Below are positions 1 to 9,934 of a stretch of DNA of 64,000 nt, piece after piece. Each line of letters opens with the position of its first letter. Position 1 is the first letter of the stretch. The translations under genes were made by a program, and so were the position numbers. Source of the DNA: Pseudomonas sp. P818 (GTDB taxonomy: Bacteria; Pseudomonadota; Gammaproteobacteria; Pseudomonadales; Pseudomonadaceae); NCBI RefSeq assembly GCF_000418555.1, contig NZ_ATKM01000003.1, positions 1-64,000 of the forward strand, written 5' to 3'. Below the pieces are notes generated by a model that worked only from the letters and a program-made list of their open reading frames with translations, was not told the DNA's origin and made no database searches.

Positions 1-2225
1 GTGCTGCCCTTGAGCGACAGGATCAGGTTGGTGCTGGAGCGGGTGATGATGATGTCATCAGGCGTGATGTCGTCGGCGAAGACGATGGCATCGGCCTTGT
101 TGGTGCCGGTGTCGTAGTTGTTGATGGTGTCCTGGCCCCAGCCACGGCTGAAACGGTAGGTATCGCTACCTGCGTCGCCGCTGAGGGTGTCATTGCCAGT
201 GCCCCCATCAAGCACATCATTGCCATTGCCGCCGTACAGGCGGTCAGCACCGGCACCACCGAATATCACGTCATTGCCGTCGTTACCATAGAGACGATCA
301 TCGCCGGCGCCACCATCCAGGAAGTCTGAGCCGCCATTCCCGGTCAGGAAGTCATTACCCGCTTCGCCGAAAAGAAAATCTGTATGGTCGCCACCGGTCA
401 GTGTGCTATTCGTGCTTGAATCAATAATTACTGTGCTGGAAGCGCCCAACTGTTTCTGGAGGTCTTCGATTTGTACCGCATTCAGTTGGCGTACCCATTC
501 CCCCGCGATAGCCACTTCGTTGGATGCCCAGCCAATGGTGCCTGCGACAGCCGAGCCAAACTCGAGAAGATCAACAACACCCTTGACAGGATTCTCCGTA
601 TGAACCTGCGCCAGTTTGCCTAGTGCACCGCTGAAGTCTACAGTGGCACCCTCTTCAGACAGTGCTATAGACACTGCATCAAGATAGGGCTTGAGGCGAG
701 TCTGGAGCAACAGACCCTCATATACAGAACTTACCAACGCCTCGTATGCGGCCCTGATGTACTTCTCTTGGTTCGGCCCAAAGGAGAATCCTTCCTCTGT
801 AAGGTAATAAGTGGAACCAAAGGCAATTGAGCCGCCTCCCGCGCTACCTGACCGACCTTGGGAGCCAGCTGCGAAGGAGATACTGATCTCTCCATCTTTG
901 CCGTCATCATTGGTTGGCTTAAAGTCAAAGAAGTACTGGCCATTGAATACTTCCAGCACGCGTACCATCTCTAGTAGTTCCTTTCTCCGCAACTGCTCGG
1001 CAGTTGGGGAGGGGGCTTGCTGAATTTCACCTGGCGCAATAGAACCGCTACCAGTACCGCCCCCACTGGTTGAGCCCGAGCTGAGGAGTGGCGCCCTGTC
1101 AATTTCCCAAGAATAAGCAAACTTAATATCATAAATCTTGCCATCAGCTAGATCGGATATGCGCTCGTCGAATGTGCGGAAGTCAGCGCTATCAGCCCAA
1201 GCGCTAATTAATTTATCCAGTAGTACCTGTTGTTCCTGGCGGCTGCCGGCAACCGAGTATTCGCCTAAAATATTTTTTAGGTTATTACTTGTTGCTGCTG
1301 CCTCGCGTAGGTCACGTACGGCACCCGAGCCATACATGTTGGGGGCGTCAGCCAACTCAGCTGGAATCTCGATGCGGTCGCCGAACTCGCGGTAGAAAGG
1401 GTTGTTTTCGAAGTAGACATCGCCGCTGACGCCGGTGCCTCCACCCCGGTTTTCCTCCCATTCGAAGGTGCTGAAGCCATCGATGTGATTGTTATTGCCC
1501 AAGTTCAGGCGTTTGCCGTCTGACTCCGTATTGATGCTTTTGATACTCAGTTCATCTAGGGTGAACAATTCGCCACCTTGGCTAATACCGTCACTATTGA
1601 GGTCCCGCCATACACGCAGGTCGCTCCAGACAGCATCGCCAGCATCCAGCTTACCATCGCCATTTGCGTCGACAGCTTTCATGGCTTCGAAGCCGTCACG
1701 GGCTTTCTGTCCATTGGCTAGTAGGGTGTTCTCGCCGAATAGCTCTAGGCCGCTGTCGATGGTTCCATTGCCATTGCGATCTAGAACCAGTAGACCATCG
1801 TCTGACCCGACCCAACCAGAACCATGCTTGTCGCCGTCGCCATCGTGGTCGAACAACACCCGGCCTTCTGCGCCGAACGTCTCTATACCATCGCCGTCAA
1901 GGTCAAGAACTATGGGAGAGGCGGTACGATTGGCTAAATTTAAATTGGTATTGGTATCTGGACTGATATGTCTGTCATATGCGAGAGCATCTCTAAGAGC
2001 CTGATTGTGTGCATTAATAGAGTTAAACACAGGTTTGAGGTTAACGTCTCCGCCTAGAAGTTGTTCGGCTGTTTCTCTGGCGCCCTCTTGGTTGTCGGGG
2101 CTCCACGGTTCGCCCCCAGACTTCCACGCGGTATAGGCGGCCTTTAGGGCATTGGTGACAGAGTCTGTTGCATATTTGTTGCGATAGTCTACATGTGGCT
2201 CAGCATTTGTGTTTTGTTGCGACAT
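1..2225 (-). CDS. RTX (haemolysin-type calcium-binding) protein, partial at left edge
   Basis: An open frame of 741 codons runs from the ATG at 2225-2223 to the window edge without a stop, so the C-terminus is missing. The start has a perfect AAGGAGG (2237-2231) five bases upstream. Residues about 105-220 hold several Asp-rich calcium loops (DLDGDGIE, DHDGDGD, DRNGNGTID, DANGDGKLD, DLNSDG). Near residues 610-690 there are tandem GGxGxDxLx nonapeptides (for example GGAGADRLYGGNGNDVLDGG), followed by the start of a haemolysin-related domain (YRFSRGWGQDT). This is the layout of FrpC-like RTX exoproteins exported by type I secretion; the uncleaved secretion signal would be beyond the edge. It follows the hlyB/hlyD-like genes on the same strand, so it is the probable cargo. 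Upstream of about position 1000 it is visibly more AT-rich than its neighbours, which suggests transfer or a variable cargo. Its role (adhesin, toxin or enzyme) cannot be told. Confidence 0.9.
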   Translation of the reverse strand, partial: MSQQNTNAEPHVDYRNKYATDSVTNALKAAYTAWKSGGEPWSPDNQEGARETAEQLLGGDVNLKPVFNSINAHNQALRDALAYDRHISPDTNTNLNLANRTASPIVLDLDGDGIETFGAEGRVLFDHDGDGDKHGSGWVGSDDGLLVLDRNGNGTIDSGLELFGENTLLANGQKARDGFEAMKAVDANGDGKLDAGDAVWSDLRVWRDLNSDGISQGGELFTLDELSIKSINTESDGKRLNLGNNNHIDGFSTFEWEENRGGGTGVSGDVYFENNPFYREFGDRIEIPAELADAPNMYGSGAVRDLREAAATSNNLKNILGEYSVAGSRQEQQVLLDKLISAWADSADFRTFDERISDLADGKIYDIKFAYSWEIDRAPLLSSGSTSGGGTGSGSIAPGEIQQAPSPTAEQLRRKELLEMVRVLEVFNGQYFFDFKPTNDDGKDGEISISFAAGSQGRSGSAGGGSIAFGSTYYLTEEGFSFGPNQEKYIRAAYEALVSSVYEGLLLQTRLKPYLDAVSIALSEEGATVDFSGALGKLAQVHTENPVKGVVDLLEFGSAVAGTIGWASNEVAIAGEWVRQLNAVQIEDLQKQLGASSTVIIDSSTNSTLTGGDHTDFLFGEAGNDFLTGNGGSDFLDGGAGDDRLYGNDGNDVIFGGAGADRLYGGNGNDVLDGGTGNDTLSGDAGSDTYRFSRGWGQDTINNYDTGTNKADAIVFADDITPDDIIITRSSTNLILSLKGS

Positions 2226-2409
2226 GATAACCTCCTTGTGTTGATTGCTCTGTAGATTAACTATTTTTTGGTGTGCGTTTGGTTGGGCAGCATGCGCTGC
2301 TGCTTGCGCAATAGATGATGCAGAGTTAGTAACTTTGTAAGTTCCTATGGTGCTAACGATTCTATTGTCTGCTTTTTCTGGGGGCTTTGAGTTATTTAAA
2401 TTTACTTTG
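2226..2409 (-). other. AT-rich gap between adaptor gene and RTX gene
   Basis: This 184-base spacer is markedly AT-rich for the window and holds the ribosome binding site of the RTX gene (AAGGAGG on the minus strand, 2237-2231). I see no terminator hairpin after the adaptor gene, so readthrough from the exporter genes is possible. I cannot place a convincing promoter. Confidence 0.4.
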
Positions 2410-3825
2410 CTATCTTTCAGAAAGGCTTTCGCTCTGATGTTGCTTTAGCGGACTGAGGAAATAATCGATCACCTTCCTCTTATCCGTCTTCACCTCTGCC
2501 CTGATCGACATTCCCGGCGTCAATGGCACCTGCTGACTGCCCACCAGAATGCTGTTCTCCTTGAGCTGTATCCGTGTGCTGTACACCAGCCCTAGGCGCT
2601 CGTCCTCAATGGCATCGTCAGAGATGCTCTGCACGGTGCCGTGCACCACGCCGTATTTGGTGAAGGTAAAGGTGTCTACCTTCACCTCCACTTCATGACC
2701 TGGCCGCACGAAACCGATGTCCTTGTTCTCCAGCAGGGCCTCGACCTCCACCGGCTGGTTGCTCGGCACGATGACCATCAGCGGCTGCGCTTCGGTCACC
2801 ACGCCGCCTGCGGTGTGGATGGCCAGTTGCTGAACGGTACCGTCCACCGGGGCGGTGAGGTGCATCAGGCGGTTGCGCTGCTCGGCCTTGCTCAGTTCCT
2901 GTTGAAGGGCGGCGGCACGCTGCTCAGATTCATGCAGCAGATCGAGCATCGCCCGGCGCGTCTGCGCCAGTACGCTTTGACGGCGGCTTTCGGCCTGTTG
3001 CTTGGCGGCTTGAAGTTCCAGCACACGGGCTTGCTGCACCGCCAGCTCACGCTCCTGATTCAGGCGCTGTTGTTCCTTTTCCAGGTAGGCATGCTTGGCG
3101 ATATAGGCCTTGTCTAGCAGGCGTTTGTAGTCCGCCGCCAACTGCTGGGCGATGGGCAGGGACTCCTGCAGCTTGGCCACCCAGGCCTGGGCGGCCTGGA
3201 TCTCCGCCGTGCGTTGGGCGATCTCGGCGTCGCTCTGCTGCAATGCGCTTTGCAGTTCCAGGTATTGGCCTCTCAGCCAGGTCTGTGCCGATTGCTGCTG
3301 TGACTCGGAGGCCTGTGGGATGCGGCCGACCAGGGACGTCGGATCGCGACTCTCTTCAATGGCGTCGAGCAAGGCACTCGCGCGAGCGCTGTCGACCTGG
3401 GCGGCCAACAGGTCGCTTTGCAGGCGCTGGACATCTGCGCCGGTGATCTGAGTATCCAGTTCGACCAGCACCTCACCGGCCTTTACGGTCTGGCCGTCAT
3501 AGACGTGAATGGCCTTGACCACCGCCACTTCGCTGGGCTGGATGACCTTGCTCTTGCCGCTGGGGACGATCTTGCCGGTGGCGGTGGCGACCACATCGAT
3601 TTCGCCGACACAGGCCCAGAGCAGCGCCAGGGCGGCAAAGGCCATGATGGTCCACTGGATGATGCGCGGCGCGGGGTGTACCGGCGCTTCCTGCAAGGCC
3701 AGCGCAGCGGGCAGAAAGTGCACTTCGTGATTCAGGCGTGGTGGAGCATCCATTGCTTTGCGGTTACGCCAGGAGTGGCGCCAGGCCTGGCGGTAGCGGT
3801 TGATCAACTCGCGCTTGGCACTCAT
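2410..3825 (-). CDS. HlyD-family type I secretion periplasmic adaptor
   Basis: A 471-residue membrane fusion protein that would link the inner-membrane ABC exporter to a TolC-type outer-membrane channel. It has a short cytoplasmic N-terminus, one membrane segment (about residues 58-76), a biotinyl-lipoyl-like half (TGKIVPSGKSKVIQPSE; VYDGQTVKAGEVLVELD), a long Gln/Ala/Glu-rich coiled coil (about 125-310), the second lipoyl half (LTAPVDGTVQQL) and a beta-barrel domain ending in the family-typical GMSIRAEVKTDKRKVIDYFLSPL. Length and order are usual for HlyD/LapC proteins. Its ATG overlaps the end of the exporter gene by four bases, which indicates co-translation. No outer-membrane TolC partner is encoded in the window, so a channel from elsewhere must serve. 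Confidence 0.95.
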   Translation of the reverse strand: MSAKRELINRYRQAWRHSWRNRKAMDAPPRLNHEVHFLPAALALQEAPVHPAPRIIQWTIMAFAALALLWACVGEIDVVATATGKIVPSGKSKVIQPSEVAVVKAIHVYDGQTVKAGEVLVELDTQITGADVQRLQSDLLAAQVDSARASALLDAIEESRDPTSLVGRIPQASESQQQSAQTWLRGQYLELQSALQQSDAEIAQRTAEIQAAQAWVAKLQESLPIAQQLAADYKRLLDKAYIAKHAYLEKEQQRLNQERELAVQQARVLELQAAKQQAESRRQSVLAQTRRAMLDLLHESEQRAAALQQELSKAEQRNRLMHLTAPVDGTVQQLAIHTAGGVVTEAQPLMVIVPSNQPVEVEALLENKDIGFVRPGHEVEVKVDTFTFTKYGVVHGTVQSISDDAIEDERLGLVYSTRIQLKENSILVGSQQVPLTPGMSIRAEVKTDKRKVIDYFLSPLKQHQSESLSER

Positions 3826-5978
3826 GCGGCACCGCCTTGTTGCAGACGGTGCAAGCGAGAGTAGTGGCCGGCTTGATGGGTAAGCAGCTCAGCATGGCTG
3901 CCCTGCTCGACGATCTGCCCTCGATCCATGACCAGTATGCGGTTGGCATCGCGTACCGCGCTCAGGCGGTGCGCGATGATGATCACCGTGCGCCCTTTAC
4001 AGATGGCCTGCATGTTCTGCTGGATGATGCGCTCGGACTCATAGTCCAGGGCGCTGGTGGCCTCGTCGAAAATGAGGATGCGCGGGTTGCCGATCAGTGC
4101 GCGTGCAATGGCGATTCGTTGGCGCTGCCCGCCGGACAGCGAGGCGCCTTGCTCGCCAACCACCGTGTCGTAGCCTTCCGGCAACTCCAGGATGAACTCA
4201 TGGGCACCAGCCATCTTGGCTGCCTGCATGACCTGCTCGATGGGCGCGCCCGGGTCGGTCAGGGCGATGTTCTCGCGGATGCTGCGGGCGAACAGCATGT
4301 TGTCCTGCAACACCACGCCGATCTGTCGGCGCAGCGAGGAGACGTCAGCCAGGGCCAGGTCCATGCCATCGACCAGCACCCGGCCGCGCTCGGGCGTATA
4401 GAGGCGCTGCAGCAGTCGCGTCAGGGTGCTCTTGCCCGAGCCGGAGCGGCCGACCACGCCGATCACTTCGCCGGCCTGAATCTGCAAGCTGATGCCGCGC
4501 AGAATCTCCGAACCATCCGGACGATAGCGGAAATGCACCTGATCGAACTCGATCTGCCCCTTGAGCGGAGGCAAGGCACTGCGGGTCGCCTGGGACAGTT
4601 CGGTGCGGGTATTGAGGATATCGCCCAGGCGCTGCACTGAGACCCCAGTCTGCTGGAAGTTGGTCCACAGCTGGGCCAGGCGCATGATCGGCTGCGACAC
4701 CCGCCCGGCTAGCATGTTGAAGGCGATCAACTGACCCACGGTCAGATCGCCCTCGATCACCAGGCGCGCGCCCAGCCAGAGCGTGGCAACGGTGACCAGC
4801 TTGCCGACGAAGCCGACGCTTTCATTGGCAATGGCCGACAGATTCTGCGTCTTGAAACTGGCAGCGACGTAGCCCGCAAGCTGGTTGTCCCACTTGCGGT
4901 TGATCTGCGGCTCGACTGCCATGGCCTTCAGGGTGTCGATGCCATTGACTGTCTCGACCAGAAAGGCCTGGTTCTCCGCGCCGCGCGTGAAGCTTTCGTT
5001 GAGGCGGGCGCGAAGCATTGGAGTGATCAGCAGCGAGATCACGAAGTACAGCGGCAGCGACAGAATCACCACGAGGGTGAGCCAGCCGCTGTAATAGAAC
5101 ATCACAGCAATGAAAACCACCGAGAACAACACATCGAGAACCAGCGTGATGGCATTGCCGGTGAGGAAACTGCGAATGTTCTCCAACTCGCGCACCCGCG
5201 CCACCGAATCGCCGACCCGGCGCGCCTGGAAATAGGCCAGTGGCAAGGTCACCAGATGACGAAAAAGCTTCGACCCCAGCTCCACGTCGATACGGCTGGC
5301 CGTGTGGGCGAACACATAGCTGCGCAAGCCCGACAGCAGGGTCTCGAAGATCATGATGCCGAGCAGGCCTATGGCGATCACATCCAGTGTCGACAGGCCC
5401 CGGTGCACCAGCACCTTGTCCATCACCACTTGGAAGAACAGCGGTGTGAGCAGCGCGAAGATCTGCAGCACGAAGGACACCAGCAATACTTCGCCGAGCA
5501 GCTTGCGGTATTTGACGATGGCCGGGATGAACCAGGTGAAGTCGAAGCGCGACAGGTCGCCTGCCATCGAGGCTTCGGAGCGGATCAGGATCAGCTCGCC
5601 GCTCCAGCGCTCTTGTAACTGCTCGAGTGCAATGACTTCCGGGCGCTGCATCTGCGGATCGTGGATCAGCGCCTGGCCTTTGCTCTCGTCGAGGCGGGCG
5701 ATGATGAAGAAGCTGCCGTCTCGGTCGGCGGCCATGGCCGGCAAAGGCGTGTGCGCGAGGCGCTCGAGCGAGCTGCGCGCGGACTTCGCTTTAAGACCGA
5801 GCTTTTTTGCCGCCAGCAGCAATTCGGCGCGGCCAAAAGCGCGACCGTCGTCGGCGAACTCATGGGCGAGCTGTTCAGGTGAGGCAGCCACGTTATGGAA
5901 ACGGGCCAGCATGACCAGGCAGGCCAGGCCGGTGTCTACGGCAGGCGCACCGGTAGAACCCTGATGTTCGTCGGACAT
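3822..5978 (-). CDS. HlyB-type ABC exporter with inactive C39-like domain
   Basis: A 718-residue type I secretion ATPase. The order is an N-terminal C39-like domain (about 10-135), a six-helix membrane domain (about 160-435) and a nucleotide-binding domain with Walker A GRSGSGKST (about 508), signature LSGGQRQRIAIARA and Walker B ILIFDEATSALD (about 632). At the position where C39 peptidases carry the catalytic Cys, this protein reads VDTGLACLVML, with Thr in place of Cys. It is therefore the chaperone-like, non-cleaving HlyB type, which fits an RTX substrate with an uncleaved C-terminal signal. I chose the ATG at 5978 rather than 5984 because AAAGGA (5990-5985) lies six bases from it. It is the first gene of an exporter-adaptor-cargo operon. 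Confidence 0.95.
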   Translation of the reverse strand: MSDEHQGSTGAPAVDTGLACLVMLARFHNVAASPEQLAHEFADDGRAFGRAELLLAAKKLGLKAKSARSSLERLAHTPLPAMAADRDGSFFIIARLDESKGQALIHDPQMQRPEVIALEQLQERWSGELILIRSEASMAGDLSRFDFTWFIPAIVKYRKLLGEVLLVSFVLQIFALLTPLFFQVVMDKVLVHRGLSTLDVIAIGLLGIMIFETLLSGLRSYVFAHTASRIDVELGSKLFRHLVTLPLAYFQARRVGDSVARVRELENIRSFLTGNAITLVLDVLFSVVFIAVMFYYSGWLTLVVILSLPLYFVISLLITPMLRARLNESFTRGAENQAFLVETVNGIDTLKAMAVEPQINRKWDNQLAGYVAASFKTQNLSAIANESVGFVGKLVTVATLWLGARLVIEGDLTVGQLIAFNMLAGRVSQPIMRLAQLWTNFQQTGVSVQRLGDILNTRTELSQATRSALPPLKGQIEFDQVHFRYRPDGSEILRGISLQIQAGEVIGVVGRSGSGKSTLTRLLQRLYTPERGRVLVDGMDLALADVSSLRRQIGVVLQDNMLFARSIRENIALTDPGAPIEQVMQAAKMAGAHEFILELPEGYDTVVGEQGASLSGGQRQRIAIARALIGNPRILIFDEATSALDYESERIIQQNMQAICKGRTVIIIAHRLSAVRDANRILVMDRGQIVEQGSHAELLTHQAGHYSRLHRLQQGGAA

Positions 5979-6304
5979 TTGCATTCCTTTGCGGCGAGTG
6001 CCCGCCCGACATTGGGCCGGGCCTCAAGTAACTAGCGCGGGAATGTACTTGATGGCCTGATGCCATGTGAAGAGCCGCCATCCCGTAGCGTGAGCTGGAA
6101 CGGAATAATGCAAAGCATGTCACAGGTCACCTGCGGCCCGTGGCGCAAAGCACGGGATGACATATAGGGTGCGCAGCGCGCACCATTGGCGCGAGTCTCT
6201 GTTGTGCACAGCGCACTCTACGGCTCCTTTGCCGCGAACGGCATCGAGACCGCCGCTGCGCTGGTGTATAAGGAAACCTCGCCTTCTCGACACTCCGGGC
6301 CACC
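5979..6304. other. Divergent intergenic region with GGTGCGC inverted repeat
   Basis: About 325 bases separate the exporter gene (minus) from the diguanylate cyclase gene (plus) and must hold both promoters. A perfect inverted repeat, GGTGCGC-AGC-GCGCACC, lies at 6168-6184. I see no gene here and no unambiguous promoter hexamers. Confidence 0.4.
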
Positions 6305-7282
6305 ATGAGCCAAGCCGCAGAAACCGACAGCGCCGTCTACAAGACCCTGCTCGAGTCCACCCGGGCGATCCCCTGGAAGATCGACTGGAAGAGCATGACC
6401 TTCGCCTATATCGGCCCGCAGATCGAGACGCTGCTGGGCTGGTCGCAGGCCAGTTGGGTCAGCGCCGAGGATTGGGCCGCGCGCATGCACCCTGAGGATC
6501 GCGAGCGGGTGGTGGGCTTCTGCGTGTCGCAGTCGCAGAACGGTGTCGACCACGAGGCCGACTATCGCGCGCTGACTGCCGCTGGCGACTACGTGTGGAT
6601 TCGCGACGTGGTGCATGTGGTGCGCGACGACAATGGCGAGGTGGACTCGCTGATCGGCTTCATGTTCGACATCAGCGAGCGCAAGAAGACCGAGGAGCAG
6701 CTGCTGACCCTGCAGAAGCAGCTGGAGGAATATTCCTACAAGGATGGGCTGACTGGCGTGGCCAACCGGCGCATGTTCGACACGGTGCTGGCCAGCGAAT
6801 GGGCCAACGCTCAACGTAGCCAGCAGCCGCTGTCACTGATCCTGCTGGATATCGACCATTTCAAGCAGTACAACGACCATTACGGTCATGTTCAAGGCGA
6901 TGATTGTCTGAAGTGCGTCGGCCAGGCGCTGAGCCTCGCGGTCAACAGGCCGCGGGATTTCGTCGGTCGCTTCGGTGGTGAGGAGTTCGTGCTGGTGCTG
7001 CCGGAGACCGATGAGGGCGCCGCCCGGCATATCGCCGAACGCTGCCGCCAGCAGGTGCGCCGGCAGCGCATTGCCCACGAGCGCTCGGCGGTGTCGTCCC
7101 TGCTCACCATCAGCCTCGGTGTCGGCACCATCGTGCCGGGCGCCCACGACCGTTCGCAGGACTTCCTCAACGCCGTCGACAAGCTGCTCTATCATGCCAA
7201 GCAGCGAGGCCGTGACCGTCTGGAAGTGGCCAGGATGCCTGTCCGTTCGGGCCAGGACGATGCTGCAGACGCCCGAGCTTAA
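6305..7282 (+). CDS. PAS-GGDEF diguanylate cyclase
   Basis: A 325-residue cytoplasmic protein that should make cyclic di-GMP from two GTP. The N-terminal half is a PAS_3-type sensor (WAARMHPEDRERVV; ADYRALTAAGDYVWIRDV; GFMFDISERKKTEEQL), joined by a short coiled coil to a GGDEF domain (about 145-310). The active-site motif GGEEF is at 224-228. The inhibitory site RxxD is present as RPRD at 215-218, five residues before it, so product inhibition is expected. There are no membrane segments. It sits between the RTX secretion operon and the malonate genes; its link to either is unknown. The ribosome binding site is weak. Confidence 0.95.
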   Translation: MSQAAETDSAVYKTLLESTRAIPWKIDWKSMTFAYIGPQIETLLGWSQASWVSAEDWAARMHPEDRERVVGFCVSQSQNGVDHEADYRALTAAGDYVWIRDVVHVVRDDNGEVDSLIGFMFDISERKKTEEQLLTLQKQLEEYSYKDGLTGVANRRMFDTVLASEWANAQRSQQPLSLILLDIDHFKQYNDHYGHVQGDDCLKCVGQALSLAVNRPRDFVGRFGGEEFVLVLPETDEGAARHIAERCRQQVRRQRIAHERSAVSSLLTISLGVGTIVPGAHDRSQDFLNAVDKLLYHAKQRGRDRLEVARMPVRSGQDDAADARA

Positions 7283-7284
7283 GC

Positions 7285-7309
7285 AATCGTTAACCTGGGC
7301 GTAACGATT
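7285..7309 (+). promoter_or_regulatory. Dyad in the mdc promoter region (candidate MdcR site)
   Basis: AATCGTTA and TAACGATT form an 8-bp perfect inverted repeat with a 9-base centre, 78 bases upstream of the mdcA start and just after the diguanylate cyclase stop. A dyad of this size is a plausible LysR-type operator. Assignment to MdcR is inference. Confidence 0.45.
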
Positions 7310-7387
7310 CTGCCACCTGCTTGATTGATGACCACAAGGTCACGCTCCTAAGGTGCCTCCACGACAGCGGAACTCGTGGAGTCTTCA

Positions 7388-9055
7388 ATGACAACAACAA
7401 TATCCCCACCGCCGCAGTGGTCGCGTCGTCGCGCTGAAAAAGCCCGGCGACTCGATCAGGTGCGCAACCTCGCCAATGGCGTGGTCCTGCCCAGCGACAA
7501 GATAGTCGCGGCCCTCGAAGCCTTGATTGCCCCCGGTGATCGCGTGGTGCTCGAAGGCAATAACCAGAAGCAGGCGGATTTCCTCTCCCGCTCGCTGGCC
7601 AAGGCCGACCCCGGCAGTCTGCACGACCTGCACATGATCATGCCCAGCGTCAGCCGCGCCGAGCACCTCGATCTGTTCGAGCGCGGCATCGCCCGCAAGC
7701 TCGACTTCTCCTTCGCCGGGCCGCAGAGCCTGCGCATCGGCCAGCTGCTCGAAGACGGGCAGATGGAAGTCGGCGCCATCCACACCTACATCGAGCTGTA
7801 CTCGCGCCTGCTGGTGGATCTGATTCCCAACGTCGCGCTGGTCGCCGGTTTTCAGGCCGACCGCCACGGCAACATCTACACCGGCCCGAGCACCGAGGAC
7901 ACCCCGGCGTTGGTCGAACCCACGGCGTTTTCCGACGGCATCGTGATCTTCCAGGTCAACGAGATCGTCGACGAGCTGCCGCGCGTGGACATCCCTGCCT
8001 CCTGGGTCGACTTCGTGGTGGTGGCCGACAAGCCCTTCTACATCGAGCCGCTGTTCACCCGCGACCCGCGCCATATCAAGCCGGTGCACGTGCTGATGGC
8101 AATGATGGCGATCCGCGGCATCTACGAAAAACACAAGGTGCAGTCGCTCAACCACGGCATCGGTTTCAACACCGCCGCCATCGAGCTGATCCTGCCCACC
8201 TACGGCGAATCCCTGGGGCTGAAGGGCAAGATCTGCCGCAACTGGACGCTCAACCCGCACCCGACGCTGATCCCGGCCATCGAGACCGGCTGGGTGGAAA
8301 GCGTGCACTGCTTCGGCACCGAGCTGGGTATGGAGGGCTATATCGCCCAGCGCCCGGGCGTGTTCTTCACCGGCCGCGACGGTTCCATGCGTTCCAACCG
8401 CATGATGTGTCAACTGGCCGGGCAGTACGCGGTCGACCTGTTTATCGGCGCCACCTTGCAGGTGGACGGCGATGGTCATTCCTCCACCGTCACCCGTGGG
8501 CGCCTGGCCGGCTTCGGCGGCGCGCCGAACATGGGCCACGACCCGCGCGGCCGCCGCCACGCCACGCCAGCCTGGCTGGACATGGCGACGCCCGGCGGCG
8601 AAGGCCCGGTGACCCTGCTCGAACGCGGCAAGAAGCTGGTGGTGCAGATGGTCGAGACCTTTCAGGAGGGCGGCAAACCCACCTTCGTCGAGCGCCTGGA
8701 TGCCGTGGACGTGGCGAAGAAGGCCGGCATGCCGCTGGCACCGATCATGATCTACGGCGACGACGTCACCCACCTGCTCACCGAAGAGGGCATCGCCTAC
8801 CTGTACAAGGCGCGCACCCTCGAAGAGCGCCAGGCGATGATCGCCGCAGTGGCCGGCGTCACCGCAATCGGCCTGCGCCACGACCCGAAAGACACCGCGC
8901 GCATGCGCCGCGAAGGGCTGATCGCCCTGCCCGAAGACCTCGGCATTCGCCGCACCGATGCCAGCCGCGAACTGCTTGCGGCCAAGAGCATCGCCGAGCT
9001 GGTCGAGTGGTCGGGCGGCCTGTACAACCCGCCCGCCAAGTTCAGGAGCTGGTGA
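7388..9055 (+). CDS. mdcA: Malonate decarboxylase alpha subunit (acetyl-ACP:malonate ACP transferase)
   Basis: A 555-residue cytoplasmic CoA-transferase-like subunit that swaps the acetyl group on the carrier subunit for malonate in biotin-independent malonate decarboxylase. It is recognised by overall MdcA sequence (for example [31 protein letters not shown] in parts, [29 protein letters not shown] at the end). I chose the ATG at 7388, with GGAG at 7378-7381 six bases upstream, over the in-frame GTG at 7376. It is the first gene of the mdcABCDEGH-madLM operon; its stop overlaps the mdcB start by one base. Confidence 0.96.
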   Translation: MTTTISPPPQWSRRRAEKARRLDQVRNLANGVVLPSDKIVAALEALIAPGDRVVLEGNNQKQADFLSRSLAKADPGSLHDLHMIMPSVSRAEHLDLFERGIARKLDFSFAGPQSLRIGQLLEDGQMEVGAIHTYIELYSRLLVDLIPNVALVAGFQADRHGNIYTGPSTEDTPALVEPTAFSDGIVIFQVNEIVDELPRVDIPASWVDFVVVADKPFYIEPLFTRDPRHIKPVHVLMAMMAIRGIYEKHKVQSLNHGIGFNTAAIELILPTYGESLGLKGKICRNWTLNPHPTLIPAIETGWVESVHCFGTELGMEGYIAQRPGVFFTGRDGSMRSNRMMCQLAGQYAVDLFIGATLQVDGDGHSSTVTRGRLAGFGGAPNMGHDPRGRRHATPAWLDMATPGGEGPVTLLERGKKLVVQMVETFQEGGKPTFVERLDAVDVAKKAGMPLAPIMIYGDDVTHLLTEEGIAYLYKARTLEERQAMIAAVAGVTAIGLRHDPKDTARMRREGLIALPEDLGIRRTDASRELLAAKSIAELVEWSGGLYNPPAKFRSW

Positions 9056-9933
9056 TGAATGCACTCACTGCATTACAGCCGAAGCTCGCACTGAGCGACT
9101 GGCTGGCCGACCTGGTAGTCGACGCGTTGATCGACGAGGCCGACCTGTCGCCCAAGCCGGGGCTGGTCGATCGTCGTGGCAGTGGCGCGCACACCGATTT
9201 GCACCTGGGCCTGATGCACGCTTCGGCGCTGGCCCTGTGGCCGAGCTTCAAGGCCATGGCCGAGGCGGCGCAGCAATGGGGCAAGATCGACCAGGCACTG
9301 CGTGAAGACGTGGGCCGCATCGGTCGCGAAGGTGAGGTGGAGATGCTGCGCGTCACCGGCGGCGTCAACACCCATCGCGGTGCGATCTGGGCGCTGGGGC
9401 TGCTCAGCAGCGCGGCCGCACTGGATGTCAGCACCCTGGCACCGGCACAGGTCGCTTTACGGGCGGCGCGCCTGGCCCTGCTCGATGACCGTGCCGCGCC
9501 CCTCACCGGCGACAGCCATGGCGCCCAGGTCTGCCGCCTGTATGGCGTACATGGCGCACGCGAAGAGGCGCAGCTGGGCTTTCCATCGGTGATCCAGCAG
9601 GCGCTGCCGCAACTGGCGCGCAGCCGCGCCGCTGGGGCCGGGGAGCAGAACGCCCGCCTGGATGCGCTGCTGGCGATCATGACCCAACTGGCCGACACCT
9701 GCGTGCTCTACCGCGCCGGCGTGGCCGGGCTGACCCGCATGCAGAGCGGCGCCCGCGCGGTGCTCGCCGCCGGCGGTTGTGCCAGCCTCGACGGGCGTCG
9801 CTGCCTGCGCGAGCTGGAGCGCGACATGCTGCACCTGCGTGCCTCGCCTGGCGGCGCTGCCGATCTGCTCGCCGCCACCCTGTTCCTCGACCGCCTGCAG
9901 CATGGCCTGCCGGCGCAGCTTGGGAGTCTGTGA
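9055..9933 (+). CDS. mdcB: Triphosphoribosyl-dephospho-CoA synthase
   Basis: A 292-residue CitG/MdcB-family enzyme that makes the prosthetic-group precursor 2'-(5''-triphosphoribosyl)-3'-dephospho-CoA from ATP and dephospho-CoA. Family hallmarks are [19 protein letters not shown] near the N-terminus and [15 protein letters not shown] around residues 100-115. It starts on the ATG that overlaps the mdcA stop (TGATG) and is followed one base later by mdcC. With mdcG it matures the carrier subunit. Confidence 0.95.
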   Translation: MNALTALQPKLALSDWLADLVVDALIDEADLSPKPGLVDRRGSGAHTDLHLGLMHASALALWPSFKAMAEAAQQWGKIDQALREDVGRIGREGEVEMLRVTGGVNTHRGAIWALGLLSSAAALDVSTLAPAQVALRAARLALLDDRAAPLTGDSHGAQVCRLYGVHGAREEAQLGFPSVIQQALPQLARSRAAGAGEQNARLDALLAIMTQLADTCVLYRAGVAGLTRMQSGARAVLAAGGCASLDGRRCLRELERDMLHLRASPGGAADLLAATLFLDRLQHGLPAQLGSL

Positions 9934-9934
9934 A

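Noticed and set aside
1..400. Short repeated units as a CRISPR array
   Set aside because: The repeats are GGxGxDxLx coding repeats of the RTX protein in frame, with no direct repeat-spacer structure.
7385..9064. Antisense frame of 559 codons on the minus strand opposite mdcA
   Set aside because: It is a codon-bias shadow of mdcA in high-GC DNA: no family resemblance, rich in His, Asp, Gly and Gln, and the sense strand is a certain gene.
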